64,000 nucleotides of DNA from Lentzea atacamensis (GCF_003269295.1 NZ_QLTT01000002.1:744001-808000), one strand, 5' to 3'; numbered from the stretch's first letter, positions 21,954 through 32,573 are shown. The notes: generated by a model from the letters alone, not told the origin. A program made the numbers and translations.

Positions 21954-22082
21954 GGCGTTTGTACGGGGTGGTTGCCGTGTGTCGCCGGTTTGGGGGGCGC
22001 GTGGGGTGCGTAGGCCGTTCCCGGTTGCGTTGGCGGGTTCCGGTTTGTCGTTCGTAGGTGGTGGCTGTGCGTGCGTGTGTGG

Positions 22083-22270
22083 CGGTTGCGTGGGTTCCTG
22101 GGGCTCCGCCCCAGACCCCGCCAATCTGATCAAAGACCCGCCGGCGCCATGCGCAGGTAGATGCCTGTTGCGTTGGGCGGCTTGCGGTTGCGTAGGTGGT
22201 TGCGATGCATGGGGCGGGACCCACCCCAGGCCGCTCGCGTTGCGAAAAGCAGCTCGCCTTCGGCTTCGCG
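22083..22270. repeat. Dispersed intergenic repeat, copy B
   Basis: This is the partner of the repeat at 558-815, in the same orientation. It opens with GCGGTTGCGTGGGTT, then the palindrome GGGGCTCCGCCCC (22100-22112) and CCGCCAATCTGATCAA, and later GGGCGGCTTGCGGTTGCG and GGGACCCACCCCA. As with copy A it follows a terminator. The 700-bp rplO-secY gap holds this repeat and the secY leader, and no gene. Confidence 0.8.
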
Positions 22271-22490
22271 GGTGGAGTGAGTGTGCAAGTGGGTTCTGCG
22301 GGTAGCTGAACTTTTGCTGCTTTGGTGGGGAACTGGGAGTTGGGTGCAAACGTTCGCGCTTGGCGAAATCACAGCTCGTAGCACGGAATCTGCTGGCGGG
22401 CTACCCCGGATGGCCTAGCTGTGCGGTGAGAGATCAACCGGTTGGAACCTGTGATTGGCCACTGGGTACGGGCAGGTCGCGGGGGGCTGT

Positions 22491-22526
22491 TAGAGTCGCG
22501 GGCTGAACCCGGATGTCCTCCGGGTT
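22491..22526 (+). promoter_or_regulatory. Possible secY promoter -10 box and leader hairpin
   Basis: TAGAGT (22491-22496) fits the TANNNT -10 pattern, though no good -35 box is seen. It is followed at once by a hairpin, AACCCGGA (22506-22513) and TCCGGGTT (22519-22526), near the expected 5' end. Confidence 0.4.
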
Positions 22527-22608
22527 GCTTGGTCGTGGCTACCTACTACGGCCTGCCAACTACCGCATGTGCCGGTCCCTGGGGGTCGGCAACGCTCAGG
22601 AGGTTCGC

Positions 22609-23919
22609 GTGCTCGGCGCATTCCGCTCGGCTCTCGCGACGCCGGATCTACGCAAGAAGATCCTGTTTACGCTCGGGATCATCATTGTGTACCGGCTTGG
22701 TGCGACCATGCCCGCGCCGGGCGTGTCCTTCAAGAACGTGCGGGCGTGTGCTGAGCAGCTTGAAGGCCAGAACATCTACTCGCTGATCAACCTGTTCAGC
22801 GGTGGCGCGCTGCTGAACCTGTCCGTGTTCGCGCTGGGCATCATGCCCTACATCACCGCGAGCATCATCATTCAGCTGCTGACCGTGGTCATCCCGCGGT
22901 TCGAGCAGTTGAAGAAGGAAGGACAGGCTGGTCAGGGCAAGCTGACGCAGTACACGCGGTACCTGACCATCGGGCTGGCGATCCTGCAGTCCACCGGTCT
23001 GGTGGCCCTGGCGGTGCGCGGGCAGCTGTTCGGTGAGTGCGACCAGGACGTCATCCCGAACAAGGACAGCATCTTCACCCTCATCGTGCTGGTCATCACC
23101 ATGACCGCCGGTACCTCGGTCATCATGTGGCTGGGTGAGCTGATCACCGAGAAGGGCATCGGCAACGGCATGTCGTTGCTGATCTTCACCGGTATCGCCG
23201 CCCGCATCCCGGCCGAGGGCAAGAACATCCTCGACAAGAGCGCCGTCACCTTCGTGCTCGTTTGTGTCGCCGCTCTCGTCATCATCGCGAGCGTCATCTA
23301 CGTCGAGCAGGCCCAGCGCCGCATCCCGGTGCAGTACGCCAAGCGCATGATCGGCCGCCGCATGTACGGCGGTACGTCGACGTACCTTCCCCTCAAGGTG
23401 AACCAGGCCGGCGTCATCCCGGTCATCTTCGCCTCGTCGCTGCTCTACCTGCCGGACCTGATCGTCCGCCTCACCCAGGGTTCCTCGACGGAGTCCAACT
23501 GGTTCTCGACCTTCGTGCAGACCCACCTGGTCAAGCAGTCGAGCTGGGTGCACATCGCGACGTACTTCCTGCTGATCGTCTTCTTCACGTACTTCTACGT
23601 CGGCATCACGTTCAACCCGGACGAGCGTGCTGACGAGATGAAGAAGTTCGGTGGGTTCATCCCCGGCATCCGTCCCGGTCGCCCGACCGCCGAGTACCTC
23701 AAGTTCGTGCTGGGTCGCATCACGCTTCCCGGCTCGCTCTACCTCGGCATCGTGGCGATCCTGCCGAACCTGTTCCTGGACCTCACTGGTGACAACCAGA
23801 ACCAGAACTTCCCGTTCGGCGGCACCGCGGTTCTGATCATGGTCGGTGTCGGTCTCGACACCGTGAAGCAGATCGAGAGCCAGCTCATGCAGCGCAATTA
23901 CGAAGGGTTCCTCCGCTAG
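22609..23919 (+). CDS. secY: Protein translocase subunit SecY
   Basis: SecY (436 residues) is the channel of the Sec translocon, with ten membrane segments. The plug and first helices (ILFTLGIIIVYRLGATMPAP), ALGIMPYITASIIIQLL and the cytoplasmic loop GGFIPGIRPGRPTAEYL are typical. GTG 22609 was chosen because AGGAGG lies five bases upstream and the product then begins with the canonical F.SA...PDLRKK; an upstream open frame adds 32 non-conserved residues. adk begins one base after its stop. Confidence 0.96.
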   Translation: MLGAFRSALATPDLRKKILFTLGIIIVYRLGATMPAPGVSFKNVRACAEQLEGQNIYSLINLFSGGALLNLSVFALGIMPYITASIIIQLLTVVIPRFEQLKKEGQAGQGKLTQYTRYLTIGLAILQSTGLVALAVRGQLFGECDQDVIPNKDSIFTLIVLVITMTAGTSVIMWLGELITEKGIGNGMSLLIFTGIAARIPAEGKNILDKSAVTFVLVCVAALVIIASVIYVEQAQRRIPVQYAKRMIGRRMYGGTSTYLPLKVNQAGVIPVIFASSLLYLPDLIVRLTQGSSTESNWFSTFVQTHLVKQSSWVHIATYFLLIVFFTYFYVGITFNPDERADEMKKFGGFIPGIRPGRPTAEYLKFVLGRITLPGSLYLGIVAILPNLFLDLTGDNQNQNFPFGGTAVLIMVGVGLDTVKQIESQLMQRNYEGFLR

Positions 23920-24480
<561 letters not shown>

Positions 24481-24539
24481 CAGGTGGACTGCTTGACCGG
24501 CTCCGCTCTGTCGTCACAGGTGTTTCAGGCAGTGAGCGC

Positions 24540-25316
24540 ATGATCGAGATCAAGACCCGTGGCCAGCTGGAGGCGATGCGCGCCTCCGGCCTGGTCGTGG
24601 CGCGTGCGCTGCGCAACGTCGTCGACGCGGTCAAGCCCGGTGTGTCCACGTGGGAGCTCGACGAGATCGCCGAGCAGACCATTCGCGACGCCGGCGCCGT
24701 CCCGTCGTTCAAGGGCTACCACGGCTTCCCGGCGAGCATCTGCGCGTCGGTGAACGAGCAGATCGTCCACGGCATCCCGAGCAAGAAGCAGGTGCTCGCC
24801 GAGGGTGACCTGATCTCGATCGACTGCGGTGCGATCCTCGACGGCTGGCACGGCGACTCCGCCGTCACCGTCGGCTGCGGTGAGCTCTCGCCGGCCGACC
24901 ACAAGCTGTCCGAGGCGACCAGGCTGTCGATGCTCGCGGGCATCGAGGCCGCGGTGCCCGGCGGGCGGCTCACGGACATCTCGTTCGCCATCGAGTCCTC
25001 GGCCATCGAGTCGGGTGAGCGCGACGGCATCGAGTACGGCATCGTCGCGGACTACGGTGGCCACGGCATCGGCACCAAGATGCACATGGACCCGTTCCTG
25101 CCGAACTTCGGCAAGCCCGGCAAGGGGCCGAAGCTCAAGGTCGGCATGGCCATCGCGATCGAACCGATGCTGACGCTCGGCACGGACGACTCCCAGGAGC
25201 TGGAGGACGGCTGGACCGTCATCACGCTCGACGGGACGCGGGCCGCGCACTGGGAGCACAGCGTCGCGATCACGGAGGACGGTCCCTGGGTGCTCACCGC
25301 ACCTGAAGAGGACTAA
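24540..25316 (+). CDS. map: Methionine aminopeptidase, type I
   Basis: This enzyme removes the N-terminal Met of new proteins. The metal ligands are visible as the two Asp in [19 protein letters not shown], the His in [11 protein letters not shown], and the Glu in AIEPMLT and [12 protein letters not shown] 24540 ([17 protein letters not shown]) is the family start, giving 258 residues; GTG 24477, overlapping the adk stop, would add 21 residues without homology. It ends the secY-adk-map run before a terminator. Confidence 0.95.
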   Translation: MIEIKTRGQLEAMRASGLVVARALRNVVDAVKPGVSTWELDEIAEQTIRDAGAVPSFKGYHGFPASICASVNEQIVHGIPSKKQVLAEGDLISIDCGAILDGWHGDSAVTVGCGELSPADHKLSEATRLSMLAGIEAAVPGGRLTDISFAIESSAIESGERDGIEYGIVADYGGHGIGTKMHMDPFLPNFGKPGKGPKLKVGMAIAIEPMLTLGTDDSQELEDGWTVITLDGTRAAHWEHSVAITEDGPWVLTAPEED

Positions 25317-25332
25317 CCCGAGTACCTGGAAC

Positions 25333-25366
25333 AACCCCGTTCGCCGTGAGGTGAGCGGGGTTATTT
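25333..25366 (+). terminator. Terminator after map
   Basis: AACCCCGTTCGCC (25333-25345) pairs with GGTGAGCGGGGTT (25350-25362), with two G-U pairs, and is followed by ATTTCGTTTG. Confidence 0.85.
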
Positions 25367-25423
25367 CGTTTGTCAACCCCGATATGGTCGAGGTGACGAA
25401 CGAGTCCAATGCTTGGGGGCATT

Positions 25424-26098
25424 GTGGGGGTCACCCGTTTCGTCCTGTCCGCCCTACTGATTTCAGTTTCAGGCTGCGCTGCCACCAAGCCGGCCACCGA
25501 CTTCACCTACCAGGACGTTCCGGCGGAGCAGATCGCCGACCGGATCTTCCTGGCCGACGCCATCGCCGAGGTCGAGCGGTGCGAGCCGCCGTTCTCGGAC
25601 GTGCAGATCGTCCGGCCGAACTTCGTCAGCGCACCGCGCCCGGTCGACGGCGGGTGTGGAGGCAAGGCGCGGGCCGACGCCGGGCCCGAGTACGTCGACG
25701 CCGTGACTCGTATCACGGCGCTGCACGACACCGTCGTCCGCGAGTGGAACGCGCGGCTGAACTCCGGGCCGGAGGCCGCGCAGACGCGGGCGCTCAGCGT
25801 GATGCTGCTGCACTGCCTCGACCGGGCCGGGTTCACCCAGCGGGGGCCCGGCGACCCGAGTCTCGAGAGCTACGGCATCGGATCCGGCGACGTTGCGCTC
25901 AACAACGCAGCTCAGCGGTGTTCTGACGACACCGGCTACGGTAGCGCGATCGCCGCTCAGCGCGTCCGGACGCTCAAGTCCGTGCTCGGTCTGCACGAGG
26001 CGGAGATCAACGAGATCACGCGGCTCCGGGCCCTGCTGGTGAGCTGTGCACGGCCGGCGGAGAGCTCCGAGCGGGGCCGATTTGGGTTGCCGGAGTGA
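25424..26098 (+). CDS. Putative lipoprotein of unknown function
   Basis: The product (about 225 residues) begins with a short lipoprotein signal, MGVTRFVLSALLISVSGC, whose VSGC fits a lipobox, so it should be secreted and lipid-anchored. The mature part is helical and holds several cysteines. I do not recognise the family. GTG 25424 follows GGGGG by four bases and gives a compact signal; ATG 25409 is an alternative. It lies between the map terminator and infA, and the infA promoter lies in its 3' end. Confidence 0.7.
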   Translation: MGVTRFVLSALLISVSGCAATKPATDFTYQDVPAEQIADRIFLADAIAEVERCEPPFSDVQIVRPNFVSAPRPVDGGCGGKARADAGPEYVDAVTRITALHDTVVREWNARLNSGPEAAQTRALSVMLLHCLDRAGFTQRGPGDPSLESYGIGSGDVALNNAAQRCSDDTGYGSAIAAQRVRTLKSVLGLHEAEINEITRLRALLVSCARPAESSERGRFGLPE

Positions 26099-26110
26099 AC
26101 TGCGTACACT
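26082..26110 (+). promoter_or_regulatory. Probable infA operon promoter
   Basis: TTGGGT (26082-26087) and TACACT (26105-26110) are 17 bp apart and overlap the end of the lipoprotein gene. This would start the infA-rpmJ-rpsM transcript. Confidence 0.5.
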
Positions 26111-26220
26111 GGTCAGGTGGCGCATCCGTCGCGCCGGTTCAGTCATGCCCTCCGAGGTGAGATCGAACCGGATTGGCGCGCGTCCAAAGGTTATTACCAC
26201 CGTCACGAAACGCGGAGGAC

Positions 26221-26442
26221 ATGGGCAAGAAGGACGGGGCCATTGAGGTCGAGGGCCGCGTAGTCGAGCCGCTCCCCAACGCGATGTTCAGGGTCGAGTT
26301 GGAGAACGGTCACAAGGTACTCGCGCACATCAGCGGCAAGATGCGACAGCACTACATCCGCATCCTCCCTGAGGACCGGGTTGTCGTGGAGCTCTCGCCC
26401 TACGACCTGTCCCGCGGGCGCATCGTCTACCGCTACAAGTGA
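26221..26442 (+). CDS. infA: Translation initiation factor IF-1
   Basis: IF-1 (73 residues, S1/OB fold) blocks the A site during initiation. [20 protein letters not shown] and [20 protein letters not shown] are diagnostic. ATG 26221 follows GCGGAGGAC. It leads the alpha-operon segment, 25 bp before rpmJ. Confidence 0.97.
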   Translation: MGKKDGAIEVEGRVVEPLPNAMFRVELENGHKVLAHISGKMRQHYIRILPEDRVVVELSPYDLSRGRIVYRYK

Positions 26443-26467
26443 CCTCCAGTAGCAGGAGATCTCAGGC

Positions 26468-26581
26468 GTGAAGGTCCAGCCGAGCGTCAAGAAGATCTGC
26501 GACAAGTGCAAGGTGATCCGCCGTCACGGCCGGGTCATGGTGATCTGCGAGAACCTGCGCCACAAGCAGCGCCAGGGCTGA
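26468..26581 (+). CDS. rpmJ: 50S ribosomal protein L36
   Basis: A 37-residue protein, [20 protein letters not shown] and onward, with zinc ligands C11, C14, C27 and H32: the zinc-binding form. GTG 26468 follows CAGGAGATCTCAGGC. It is short but unmistakable from sequence and position between infA and rpsM. Confidence 0.96.
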   Translation: MKVQPSVKKICDKCKVIRRHGRVMVICENLRHKQRQG

Positions 26582-26800
26582 GCAGTTCCACCACGCGCTC
26601 GTCGAGATCATCGATGACGCAGTAACGAGACACTCCTCGCACCTGCCGCACGCAGGGCTTCAAGCGTGCGGACACCCCCGGATTCCAGGCCGGGGCCGGG
26701 ACACCGGCTGTGAGAGCAGCCGGAACGACACACAGCGAGTCAGTCACCGGAATCGGGCGAGGAGCAGACCTGGAAGTAATCGACAGGAGTTAACCGCCAC

Positions 26801-27181
26801 ATGGCACGACTCGCTGGCGTAGACCTCCCCCGCGAAAAGCGGATGGAGATCGCGCTCACCTACATCTTCGGCATCGGTCGTACGCGCTCCAAGGAGCTGC
26901 TCGCCGCCACCCAGATCTCTCCCGACCTCCGGGTCAAGGATCTGACGGACGACGACCTCGCCAAGCTGCGGGACCACATCGAGACGAACTACAAGGTCGA
27001 GGGTGACCTTCGCCGTGAGGTCGCGGCCGACATCCGTCGCAAGATGGAGATCGGTTGCTACGAGGGTCTTCGGCACCGTCGCGGCCTGCCCGTTCGCGGT
27101 CAGCGCACGAAGACGAACGCCCGTACCCGCAAGGGTCCGAAGAAGACCGTGGCCGGCAAGAAGAAGGCCGGCAAGAAGTAA
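26801..27181 (+). CDS. rpsM: 30S ribosomal protein S13
   Basis: S13 (126 residues) contacts P-site tRNA and L5. [20 protein letters not shown] and [20 protein letters not shown] are signatures, with a Lys/Gly tail. A 219-bp leader precedes it after rpmJ; it is GC-rich with several small hairpins but no clear promoter or gene. Confidence 0.97.
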   Translation: MARLAGVDLPREKRMEIALTYIFGIGRTRSKELLAATQISPDLRVKDLTDDDLAKLRDHIETNYKVEGDLRREVAADIRRKMEIGCYEGLRHRRGLPVRGQRTKTNARTRKGPKKTVAGKKKAGKK

Positions 27182-27218
27182 GACCTCGGGTCTACTGCCC
27201 TCAACTTAGGAGTTCGTT

Positions 27219-27626
27219 TTGCCACCCAAGTCCCGCACGGGAGCCGGGGTCAAGAAGATCCGGCGCAAGGAAAAGAAGAACGTCTCGCACGGCCAGGCGC
27301 ACATCAAGAGCACGTTCAACAACACCATCGTGTCCATCACGGACCCGATGGGCAACGTGATCAGCTGGGCGTCCGCCGGCCACGTGGGCTTCAAGGGCTC
27401 GCGCAAGTCCACGCCGTTCGCGGCGCAGATGGCTGCCGAGAACGCCGCCCGCAAGGCCGCCGAGCACGGCATGCGCAAGGTGGACGTGTTCGTGAAGGGT
27501 CCCGGCTCCGGCCGTGAAACCGCGATCCGTTCGCTGCAGGCCGCCGGTCTCGAGGTCGGCACCATTCAGGACGTGACCCCGCAGCCCCACAACGGCTGCC
27601 GCCCGCCCAAGCGGCGCCGGGTCTGA
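27219..27626 (+). CDS. rpsK: 30S ribosomal protein S11
   Basis: S11 (135 residues) forms the platform near the E site. [20 protein letters not shown] and [18 protein letters not shown] are diagnostic. The start appears to be a rare TTG at 27219, preceded by TTAGGAG; no ATG or GTG upstream keeps the family N-terminus PPKSR. Confidence 0.95.
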   Translation: MPPKSRTGAGVKKIRRKEKKNVSHGQAHIKSTFNNTIVSITDPMGNVISWASAGHVGFKGSRKSTPFAAQMAAENAARKAAEHGMRKVDVFVKGPGSGRETAIRSLQAAGLEVGTIQDVTPQPHNGCRPPKRRRV

Positions 27627-27649
27627 GGCACGGGGAGGAGTAAGAACTA

Positions 27650-28255
27650 ATGGCTCGTTACACGGGACCTGCGACGCGTATCTCGCGCCGCCTGAAGGTT
27701 GACCTCGTTGGTGGGGACCAGGCGTTCGAGCGCCGTCCGTACCCGCCCGGCCAGCACGGCCGCGGTCGGGTCAAGGAGTCCGAGTACCTGCTGCAGCTCC
27801 AGGAGAAGCAGAAGGCTCGCTACACCTACGGCGTCCTCGAGAAGCAGTTCGTCCGCTACTACAAGGAAGCGGTTCGTCGTCCGGGCAAGACCGGTGAGAA
27901 CCTGCTCCAGATCCTCGAGGCCCGCCTCGACAACGTGGTGTACCGCGCGGGCCTCGCCCGCACGCGTCGCCAGGCTCGCCAGCTGGTCAGCCACGGGCAC
28001 TTTCTGGTCAACGGCCACAAGGTGAACATCCCGAGCTACCAGGTGTCGAAGTTCGACATCATCGACGTGAAGCCGAAGTCCATGCCGACGCTGCCCTTCG
28101 AGGCTGCTCGCGCGTCCTTCGGTGACCGCCCGATTCCCGCTTGGCTGCAGGTCGTTCCGTCGAACCTGCGCATCCTCGTGCACCAGCTGCCCGAGCGCGC
28201 GCAGATCGACACGCCTGTCACCGAGCAGCTCATCGTCGAGCTCTACTCGAAGTGA
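27650..28255 (+). CDS. rpsD: 30S ribosomal protein S4
   Basis: S4 (201 residues) nucleates small-subunit assembly. It has an S4 domain (RLDNVVYRAGLARTRRQARQ, with GHFLVNGHKVNIPSY) and no zinc cysteines in its N-terminal part, so it is the zinc-free form. ATG 27650 follows GGGGAGGAG. It sits just before rpoA, as is usual in the alpha operon. Confidence 0.97.
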   Translation: MARYTGPATRISRRLKVDLVGGDQAFERRPYPPGQHGRGRVKESEYLLQLQEKQKARYTYGVLEKQFVRYYKEAVRRPGKTGENLLQILEARLDNVVYRAGLARTRRQARQLVSHGHFLVNGHKVNIPSYQVSKFDIIDVKPKSMPTLPFEAARASFGDRPIPAWLQVVPSNLRILVHQLPERAQIDTPVTEQLIVELYSK

Positions 28256-28265
28256 TCCTCTCGTC

Positions 28266-28368
28266 GGCGGCGGTTCGCCGTCGCCGGCGGTCGGGTCCCG
28301 CATCGGCGCGAAGGGTGTGCCGAGTGCGTTTGCCGGTCTCCGCGACCGGCGTCTTTGACGGCGTCAAA
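28266..28368 (+). promoter_or_regulatory. Structured leader between rpsD and rpoA
   Basis: Three elements lie in 145 bp: a UUCG-capped hairpin (GGCGGCGG 28266-28273, CCGTCGCC 28278-28285), a 7-bp hairpin (GCCGGTC 28332-28338, GACCGGC 28344-28350), and a perfect palindrome TTTGACGGCGTCAAA at 28354-28368. They could govern rpoA expression or mark a protein-binding site. Confidence 0.4.
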
Positions 28369-28400
28369 TAGCGGTCGTCGTCGTAGGAAGGAAGAACCCA

Positions 28401-29459
28401 GTGCTGATTTCCCAGCGCCCCTCGCTCGGCGAGGAAGCGGTCTCCGAGACCCGTTCCCGGTTCGTCATCGAACCGCTGGAGCCGGGCTTCGGTTACACGC
28501 TCGGCAACTCGATCCGCCGCACGCTGCTCTCGTCGATCCCCGGTGCTGCTGTCACGAGCATCCGCATCGACGGCGTGCTGCACGAGTTCACCACGGTTCC
28601 CGGGGTGAAGGAGGACGTCACCGACGTCATCCTGAACCTCAAGGAGCTCGTCGTCTCGTCCGAAGAGGACGAGCCGGTGACCATGTACCTGCGCAAGCAG
28701 GGCCCCGGTGTGGTGACCGCGGGCGACATCGTGCCTCCGGCCGGTGTCACCGTGCACAACCCCGACCTGCACATCGCGACCCTGAACGGCAAGGGCAAGC
28801 TGGAGATCGAGCTCGTCGTCGAGCGCGGTCGCGGCTACGTCCCTGCGGTGCAGAACAAGCAGGCGGGTGCCGAGATCGGCCGCATCCCCGTTGACTCGAT
28901 CTACTCGCCGGTTCTCAAGGTGACGTACAAGGTCGAGGCCACGCGTGTTGAGCAGCGGACGGACTTCGACAAGCTGATCCTCGACGTGGAGACCAAGCCC
29001 TCGATCACCCCGAGGGACGCGGTTGCCTCCGCGGGTAAGACCCTGGTTGAGCTGTTCGGCCTCGCTCGCGAGCTGAACATCGACGCCGAGGGCATCGAGA
29101 TCGGCCCGTCGCCGGCCGAGGCCGACACCATCGCCGCGTTCGCGATGCCTATTGAGGATCTGGACCTCACGGTCCGTTCCTACAACTGCTTGAAGCGGGA
29201 AGGCATCCACACCGTCGGCGAGCTGGTTTCGCGCAGCGAGGCGGACCTGCTGGACATCCGCAACTTCGGTGCGAAGTCGATCGACGAGGTCAAGATGAAG
29301 CTCGTCGGCCTCGGCCTCGCCCTGAAGGACTCGCCTCCTGGGTTCGACCCGTCCGCCGCCGCGTCGGACTACCACCCCGCCGATGGCGGCTGGGGTGCCG
29401 GTGCCGGTCTGGACCCCCACGACGACGGTCAGGACTACGCGGAGACCGAGCAGCTCTGA
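28401..29459 (+). CDS. rpoA: RNA polymerase alpha subunit
   Basis: Alpha (352 residues) dimerises to nucleate RNA polymerase assembly. The N-terminal domain has [20 protein letters not shown], and the C-terminal domain ([19 protein letters not shown], then [19 protein letters not shown]) binds UP elements and activators. A variable acidic tail of about 35 residues follows. GTG 28401 has GGAAGGAAG upstream. It is linked to rplQ after 48 bp. Confidence 0.97.
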   Translation: MLISQRPSLGEEAVSETRSRFVIEPLEPGFGYTLGNSIRRTLLSSIPGAAVTSIRIDGVLHEFTTVPGVKEDVTDVILNLKELVVSSEEDEPVTMYLRKQGPGVVTAGDIVPPAGVTVHNPDLHIATLNGKGKLEIELVVERGRGYVPAVQNKQAGAEIGRIPVDSIYSPVLKVTYKVEATRVEQRTDFDKLILDVETKPSITPRDAVASAGKTLVELFGLARELNIDAEGIEIGPSPAEADTIAAFAMPIEDLDLTVRSYNCLKREGIHTVGELVSRSEADLLDIRNFGAKSIDEVKMKLVGLGLALKDSPPGFDPSAAASDYHPADGGWGAGAGLDPHDDGQDYAETEQL

Positions 29460-29507
29460 CGCTCGTTTCAGAGCAGAGGATCTCTTTAGTTACTACAGGA
29501 GCAAGCG

Positions 29508-30089
29508 ATGCCCACCCCTACCAAGGGCCCACGGCTCGGTGGGTCTCCGGCGCACGAGCGGCTGCTGCTCGCCAACCTGGCGACGGCGCTGTTCCAGCAC
29601 GGCCGGATCAAGACCACTGAGGCGAAGGCGAAGCGGCTGCGTCCGTACGCCGAGAAGCTGATCAGCAAGGCCAAGGTCGGTGACCTGCACAACCGTCGCG
29701 AGATCATGAAGCTGATCCGCGACAAGGACGTCGTGCACAAGCTGATCGCGGAGATCGGTCCGTTCTTCAGCGACCGTTCCGGCGGCTACACCCGCATCAC
29801 GAAGACGCTGGCGCGCAAGGGCGACAACGCCCCCATGGCCGTCATCGAGCTGGTGCAGCAGAAGCTCGTCTCGACCGAGGCCGAGGCCGCGCGCAAGACG
29901 AAGTTCGCCAAGGACGAGAAGCCGGCCGCCGCGGTCGTCGACCAGGACGCCGAGGCGCCCGAGTCCGCGACCAAGGACGCCTCCGACGAGCCCGCCGAGG
30001 GCGTTGTCGAGGTTGACGGCGAGCCGACCGCTGAGGCTGTCGAGGCCGAGGAGGCCAAGGACGAGTCCGCTGACAAGGACAAGTCCTGA
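29508..30089 (+). CDS. rplQ: 50S ribosomal protein L17 with acidic C-terminal extension
   Basis: L17 is clear over residues 1-120 ([40 protein letters not shown]). A tail of about 65 residues rich in Glu, Asp, Ala and Val follows, giving 193 residues, as against 116-130 for most bacteria. Such tails occur in actinobacterial L17 and are unlikely to fold in the ribosome. It ends the alpha operon, with a terminator before truA. Confidence 0.95.
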   Translation: MPTPTKGPRLGGSPAHERLLLANLATALFQHGRIKTTEAKAKRLRPYAEKLISKAKVGDLHNRREIMKLIRDKDVVHKLIAEIGPFFSDRSGGYTRITKTLARKGDNAPMAVIELVQQKLVSTEAEAARKTKFAKDEKPAAAVVDQDAEAPESATKDASDEPAEGVVEVDGEPTAEAVEAEEAKDESADKDKS

Positions 30090-30106
30090 GCAGTACGTCT
30101 GCTGAC

Positions 30107-30145
30107 GAGCCCGTCGTTCCCGCTTCCGGGGACGGCGGGCTCGTT
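30107..30145 (+). terminator. Terminator between rplQ and truA
   Basis: A 16-bp stem with two G-U pairs (arms 30107-30122 and 30127-30142) with a four-base loop, followed by GTTCGT. It ends only six bases before the truA start codon, so it may attenuate rather than isolate truA. Confidence 0.8.
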
Positions 30146-30148
30146 CGT

Positions 30149-30940
30149 GTGCGCTTCGACCTCGCCTACGACGGGACCGAGTTCTCCGGATGGGCTCGCC
30201 AGCCCTCACGGCGAACCGTGTGCGGAGTCCTCGAGGACACCATGTCGATGGTGTTGCGCGAGGACGTGACCTTGACCGTGGCCGGCCGGACCGATGCCGG
30301 GGTCCACGCCTCCGGCCAGGTCGCTCACGCCGACCTGCCGTCCACTGTGGATGTCGCGGGGCTGCCCAAGCGGTTGGCCCGTGCGTTGCCCACGGATGTG
30401 CGGGTGTTTTCCGCTCGGGTAGTGCCGACTGCCTTCGACGCGCGGTTCTCGGCGTTGCGGCGGCACTACGAGTACCGGGTCTCGGATGCCGCGTTCGGCG
30501 CCCAGCCGTTGCGACGGTTGGACACGCTGGCCTGGCCACGCCCGCTCGACGTTTCCGCGATGAACGCGGCGGCTCTGCTCCTGCTGGGCGAACACGACTT
30601 CTGCGCGTTCTGCAAACGGCGCGAGGGTGCGACGACGATCCGTGAGCTGCAGCGCCTCGAACTGGCGCGCGGCAACGACGACGTGATCACGGCGTTCGTG
30701 TCCGCCGACGCCTTCTGCCACTCGATGGTCCGGTCGCTCATCGGGGCGCTGCTGGCCGTCGGGGAGGGGCGCAAGCCGGTGGAGTGGCCCGGGTCCCTTT
30801 TGTCGCTCCACGCGCGTTCCAGCGGCGTTACCGTGGCTCCGGCGCACGGCCTGTGCCTGGTGCGCGTCGACTTCCCCGAGGACTCTGAGCTGGCGGCCAG
30901 GGCCGAGGCCACGCGGAAGGTCCGGACGCTGTCGAGCTGA
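30149..30940 (+). CDS. truA: tRNA pseudouridine(38-40) synthase TruA
   Basis: TruA (263 residues) makes pseudouridine at tRNA positions 38, 39 and 40. The catalytic Asp is D49 in [33 protein letters not shown] and [17 protein letters not shown] are family motifs. GTG 30149 was used because the product then begins at [19 protein letters not shown]. It follows the rplQ terminator closely and may be read through from it. It converges with the subtilisin gene. Confidence 0.95.
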   Translation: MRFDLAYDGTEFSGWARQPSRRTVCGVLEDTMSMVLREDVTLTVAGRTDAGVHASGQVAHADLPSTVDVAGLPKRLARALPTDVRVFSARVVPTAFDARFSALRRHYEYRVSDAAFGAQPLRRLDTLAWPRPLDVSAMNAAALLLLGEHDFCAFCKRREGATTIRELQRLELARGNDDVITAFVSADAFCHSMVRSLIGALLAVGEGRKPVEWPGSLLSLHARSSGVTVAPAHGLCLVRVDFPEDSELAARAEATRKVRTLSS

Positions 30941-30961
30941 GGACGACTCCTCGAAGAGGGA

Positions 30962-30991
30962 GGAGCCCCCGGCGGGGGGACCGGGGGTTCC
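30962..30991. terminator. Bidirectional terminator between truA and the subtilisin gene
   Basis: GGAGCCCCCGG (30962-30972) pairs with CCGGGGGTTCC (30981-30991), with one G-U. It lies between two convergent stops. Confidence 0.7.
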
Positions 30992-31010
30992 GAGGGGTGA
31001 GACGAGAGTT

Positions 31011-32573
31011 CTAGATGTCGAGCGTCCAGGAGTCGATGTAGCCGGTGTCCTGGCGGTAGAGGTCGCGGACCCGCAGCTGCCAGGTGCCGTTGGCGTCCTC
31101 AGCGGACACGTTGATGCTGTAGGTGGCGTTGAGGTCGTCGGCGCTGTCGCTGCCGTTCGAGACCTTCAGGGTCTTCACGGCGCCGGACGGGGTGATCAGG
31201 GCCAGTTCCAGGTCGCCGCGGTAGGTGTGCTTGATGGCCACCTTCACCGTGCCGGTGGTGCTGGCCTTGCCGTTGCAGTCCGCGATGGTGATGGACGAGG
31301 TCACCGAGGAGGCGTCGGGGATGGCCGTGTCGGCGTCGTTGGTGGCGGCCGGGCACTGGCCGGGCGGGTTGCCGGGGGCCGTGCCGGTGATGTGCAGGAG
31401 CTTGTTCGGGGAGCCGGTGCCAGGGCTGGAGACGGCGTCGGAGGTGGCGTTCTCCACCAGGGCGTCGCGGACCTGCTGCGGGGTTGCCGTCGGGGACGAG
31501 CCGAGGAACACCGCTGCTGCGCCCACCACGTGCGGGGTGGCCATCGAGGTACCGCTGATGGTGTTGGTGGCGTCGTCGTTGGTCAGCCAGGCCGAGGTGA
31601 TGTCACGGCCGGGGGCGAAGATGTCGAGGCAGCTGCCCAGGTTCGAGAACGACGAGCGCGCGTCGGTGCGGTCGGTGGAGCCGACGGTGATCGCCTCCGG
31701 CGTGCGGGCCGGGGAGGTGTTGCAGGCGTTGCCACCGTTGTCGTTGCCGGCGGCCAGGCCGTAGGTGACGCCTGCGTCGATGGAGCGCTTCACGGCGTCG
31801 TCGACGGTTTGGTTGGCGCCGCCGCCCAGTGACATGTTGGCCACCGCGGGCTTGTTGGCCGGGTTGCTGTTGACCTGCTCGGTGACCCAGTCGATGCCCG
31901 CGATCACGCCCGCGAAGGTGCCGGAGCCCGCGCAGTTCAGGACTCGGACGGCGACCAGCTTCACGTCCTTGGCGACGCCGTACTTCGTGCCGCCCACGGT
32001 GCCCGCGACGTGAGTTCCGTGGCCGTTGCAGTCGGTGGCATCGTTGTCGTTGTCGACGGTGTCGCGGCCGTGGACCGCTCGGCCACCGAAGTCGCTGTGG
32101 GAGACGCGGATGCCCGTGTCGATGATGTAGGCGGTGACGCCCGCGCCGCGGTTCGGGTAGGTGTAGCTGTTGTCCAGCGGGAGGGCGCGCTGGTCGATGC
32201 GGTCGAGGCCCCACGACGGGGTCGGGGTCTGCGTCTCCGAGAGGTGGACCTCGCCGTCCTGCTCGACGTGGGCGACGGCCGGGTCCGCTGCCAGGCGCTT
32301 GGCCTGGGCTTCGGACATCTGCGCGGAGAAACCGCGCAAAGCGGACTTGTAGGTGTGTTTCACCTTCGCGCTGTACTTAGCGCTGATGTTCTCCACACTG
32401 GTCGTGCTCATGTCCTTCAGCACGACGATGTAGTTGTCCTTGACCGCGTTGGACGCACCGAGGTTCCGAATCTCCCCCTCGGGCGCAGCGGTGGCGGAGA
32501 CGGACGTCAGTGCGAGCGCTGTGCCCGCCACCAGTCCGATTCCAGCCGCTCGTCTGAGCCACGATTCACCCAT
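31011..32573 (-). CDS. Secreted subtilisin-like (S8) protease with P-domain
   Basis: This 520-residue precursor has a signal peptide (residues 1 to about 29, ending SVSATA), an inhibitor I9 prodomain (about 45-105, ending VAHVEQDGEVHL), an S8 catalytic domain and a C-terminal P-domain-like beta region (about 415-520). The triad is Asp in YIIDTGIRVS, His in CNGHGTHVAGT and Ser in SGTSMATPHVVG; the oxyanion Asn is in AAGNDNGGN. It should be secreted and self-processed. Unlike MycP at 38279 it has no C-terminal membrane anchor. Its position beside the type VII cluster may be chance; the substrate is unknown. Confidence 0.93.
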   Translation of the reverse strand: MGESWLRRAAGIGLVAGTALALTSVSATAAPEGEIRNLGASNAVKDNYIVVLKDMSTTSVENISAKYSAKVKHTYKSALRGFSAQMSEAQAKRLAADPAVAHVEQDGEVHLSETQTPTPSWGLDRIDQRALPLDNSYTYPNRGAGVTAYIIDTGIRVSHSDFGGRAVHGRDTVDNDNDATDCNGHGTHVAGTVGGTKYGVAKDVKLVAVRVLNCAGSGTFAGVIAGIDWVTEQVNSNPANKPAVANMSLGGGANQTVDDAVKRSIDAGVTYGLAAGNDNGGNACNTSPARTPEAITVGSTDRTDARSSFSNLGSCLDIFAPGRDITSAWLTNDDATNTISGTSMATPHVVGAAAVFLGSSPTATPQQVRDALVENATSDAVSSPGTGSPNKLLHITGTAPGNPPGQCPAATNDADTAIPDASSVTSSITIADCNGKASTTGTVKVAIKHTYRGDLELALITPSGAVKTLKVSNGSDSADDLNATYSINVSAEDANGTWQLRVRDLYRQDTGYIDSWTLDI

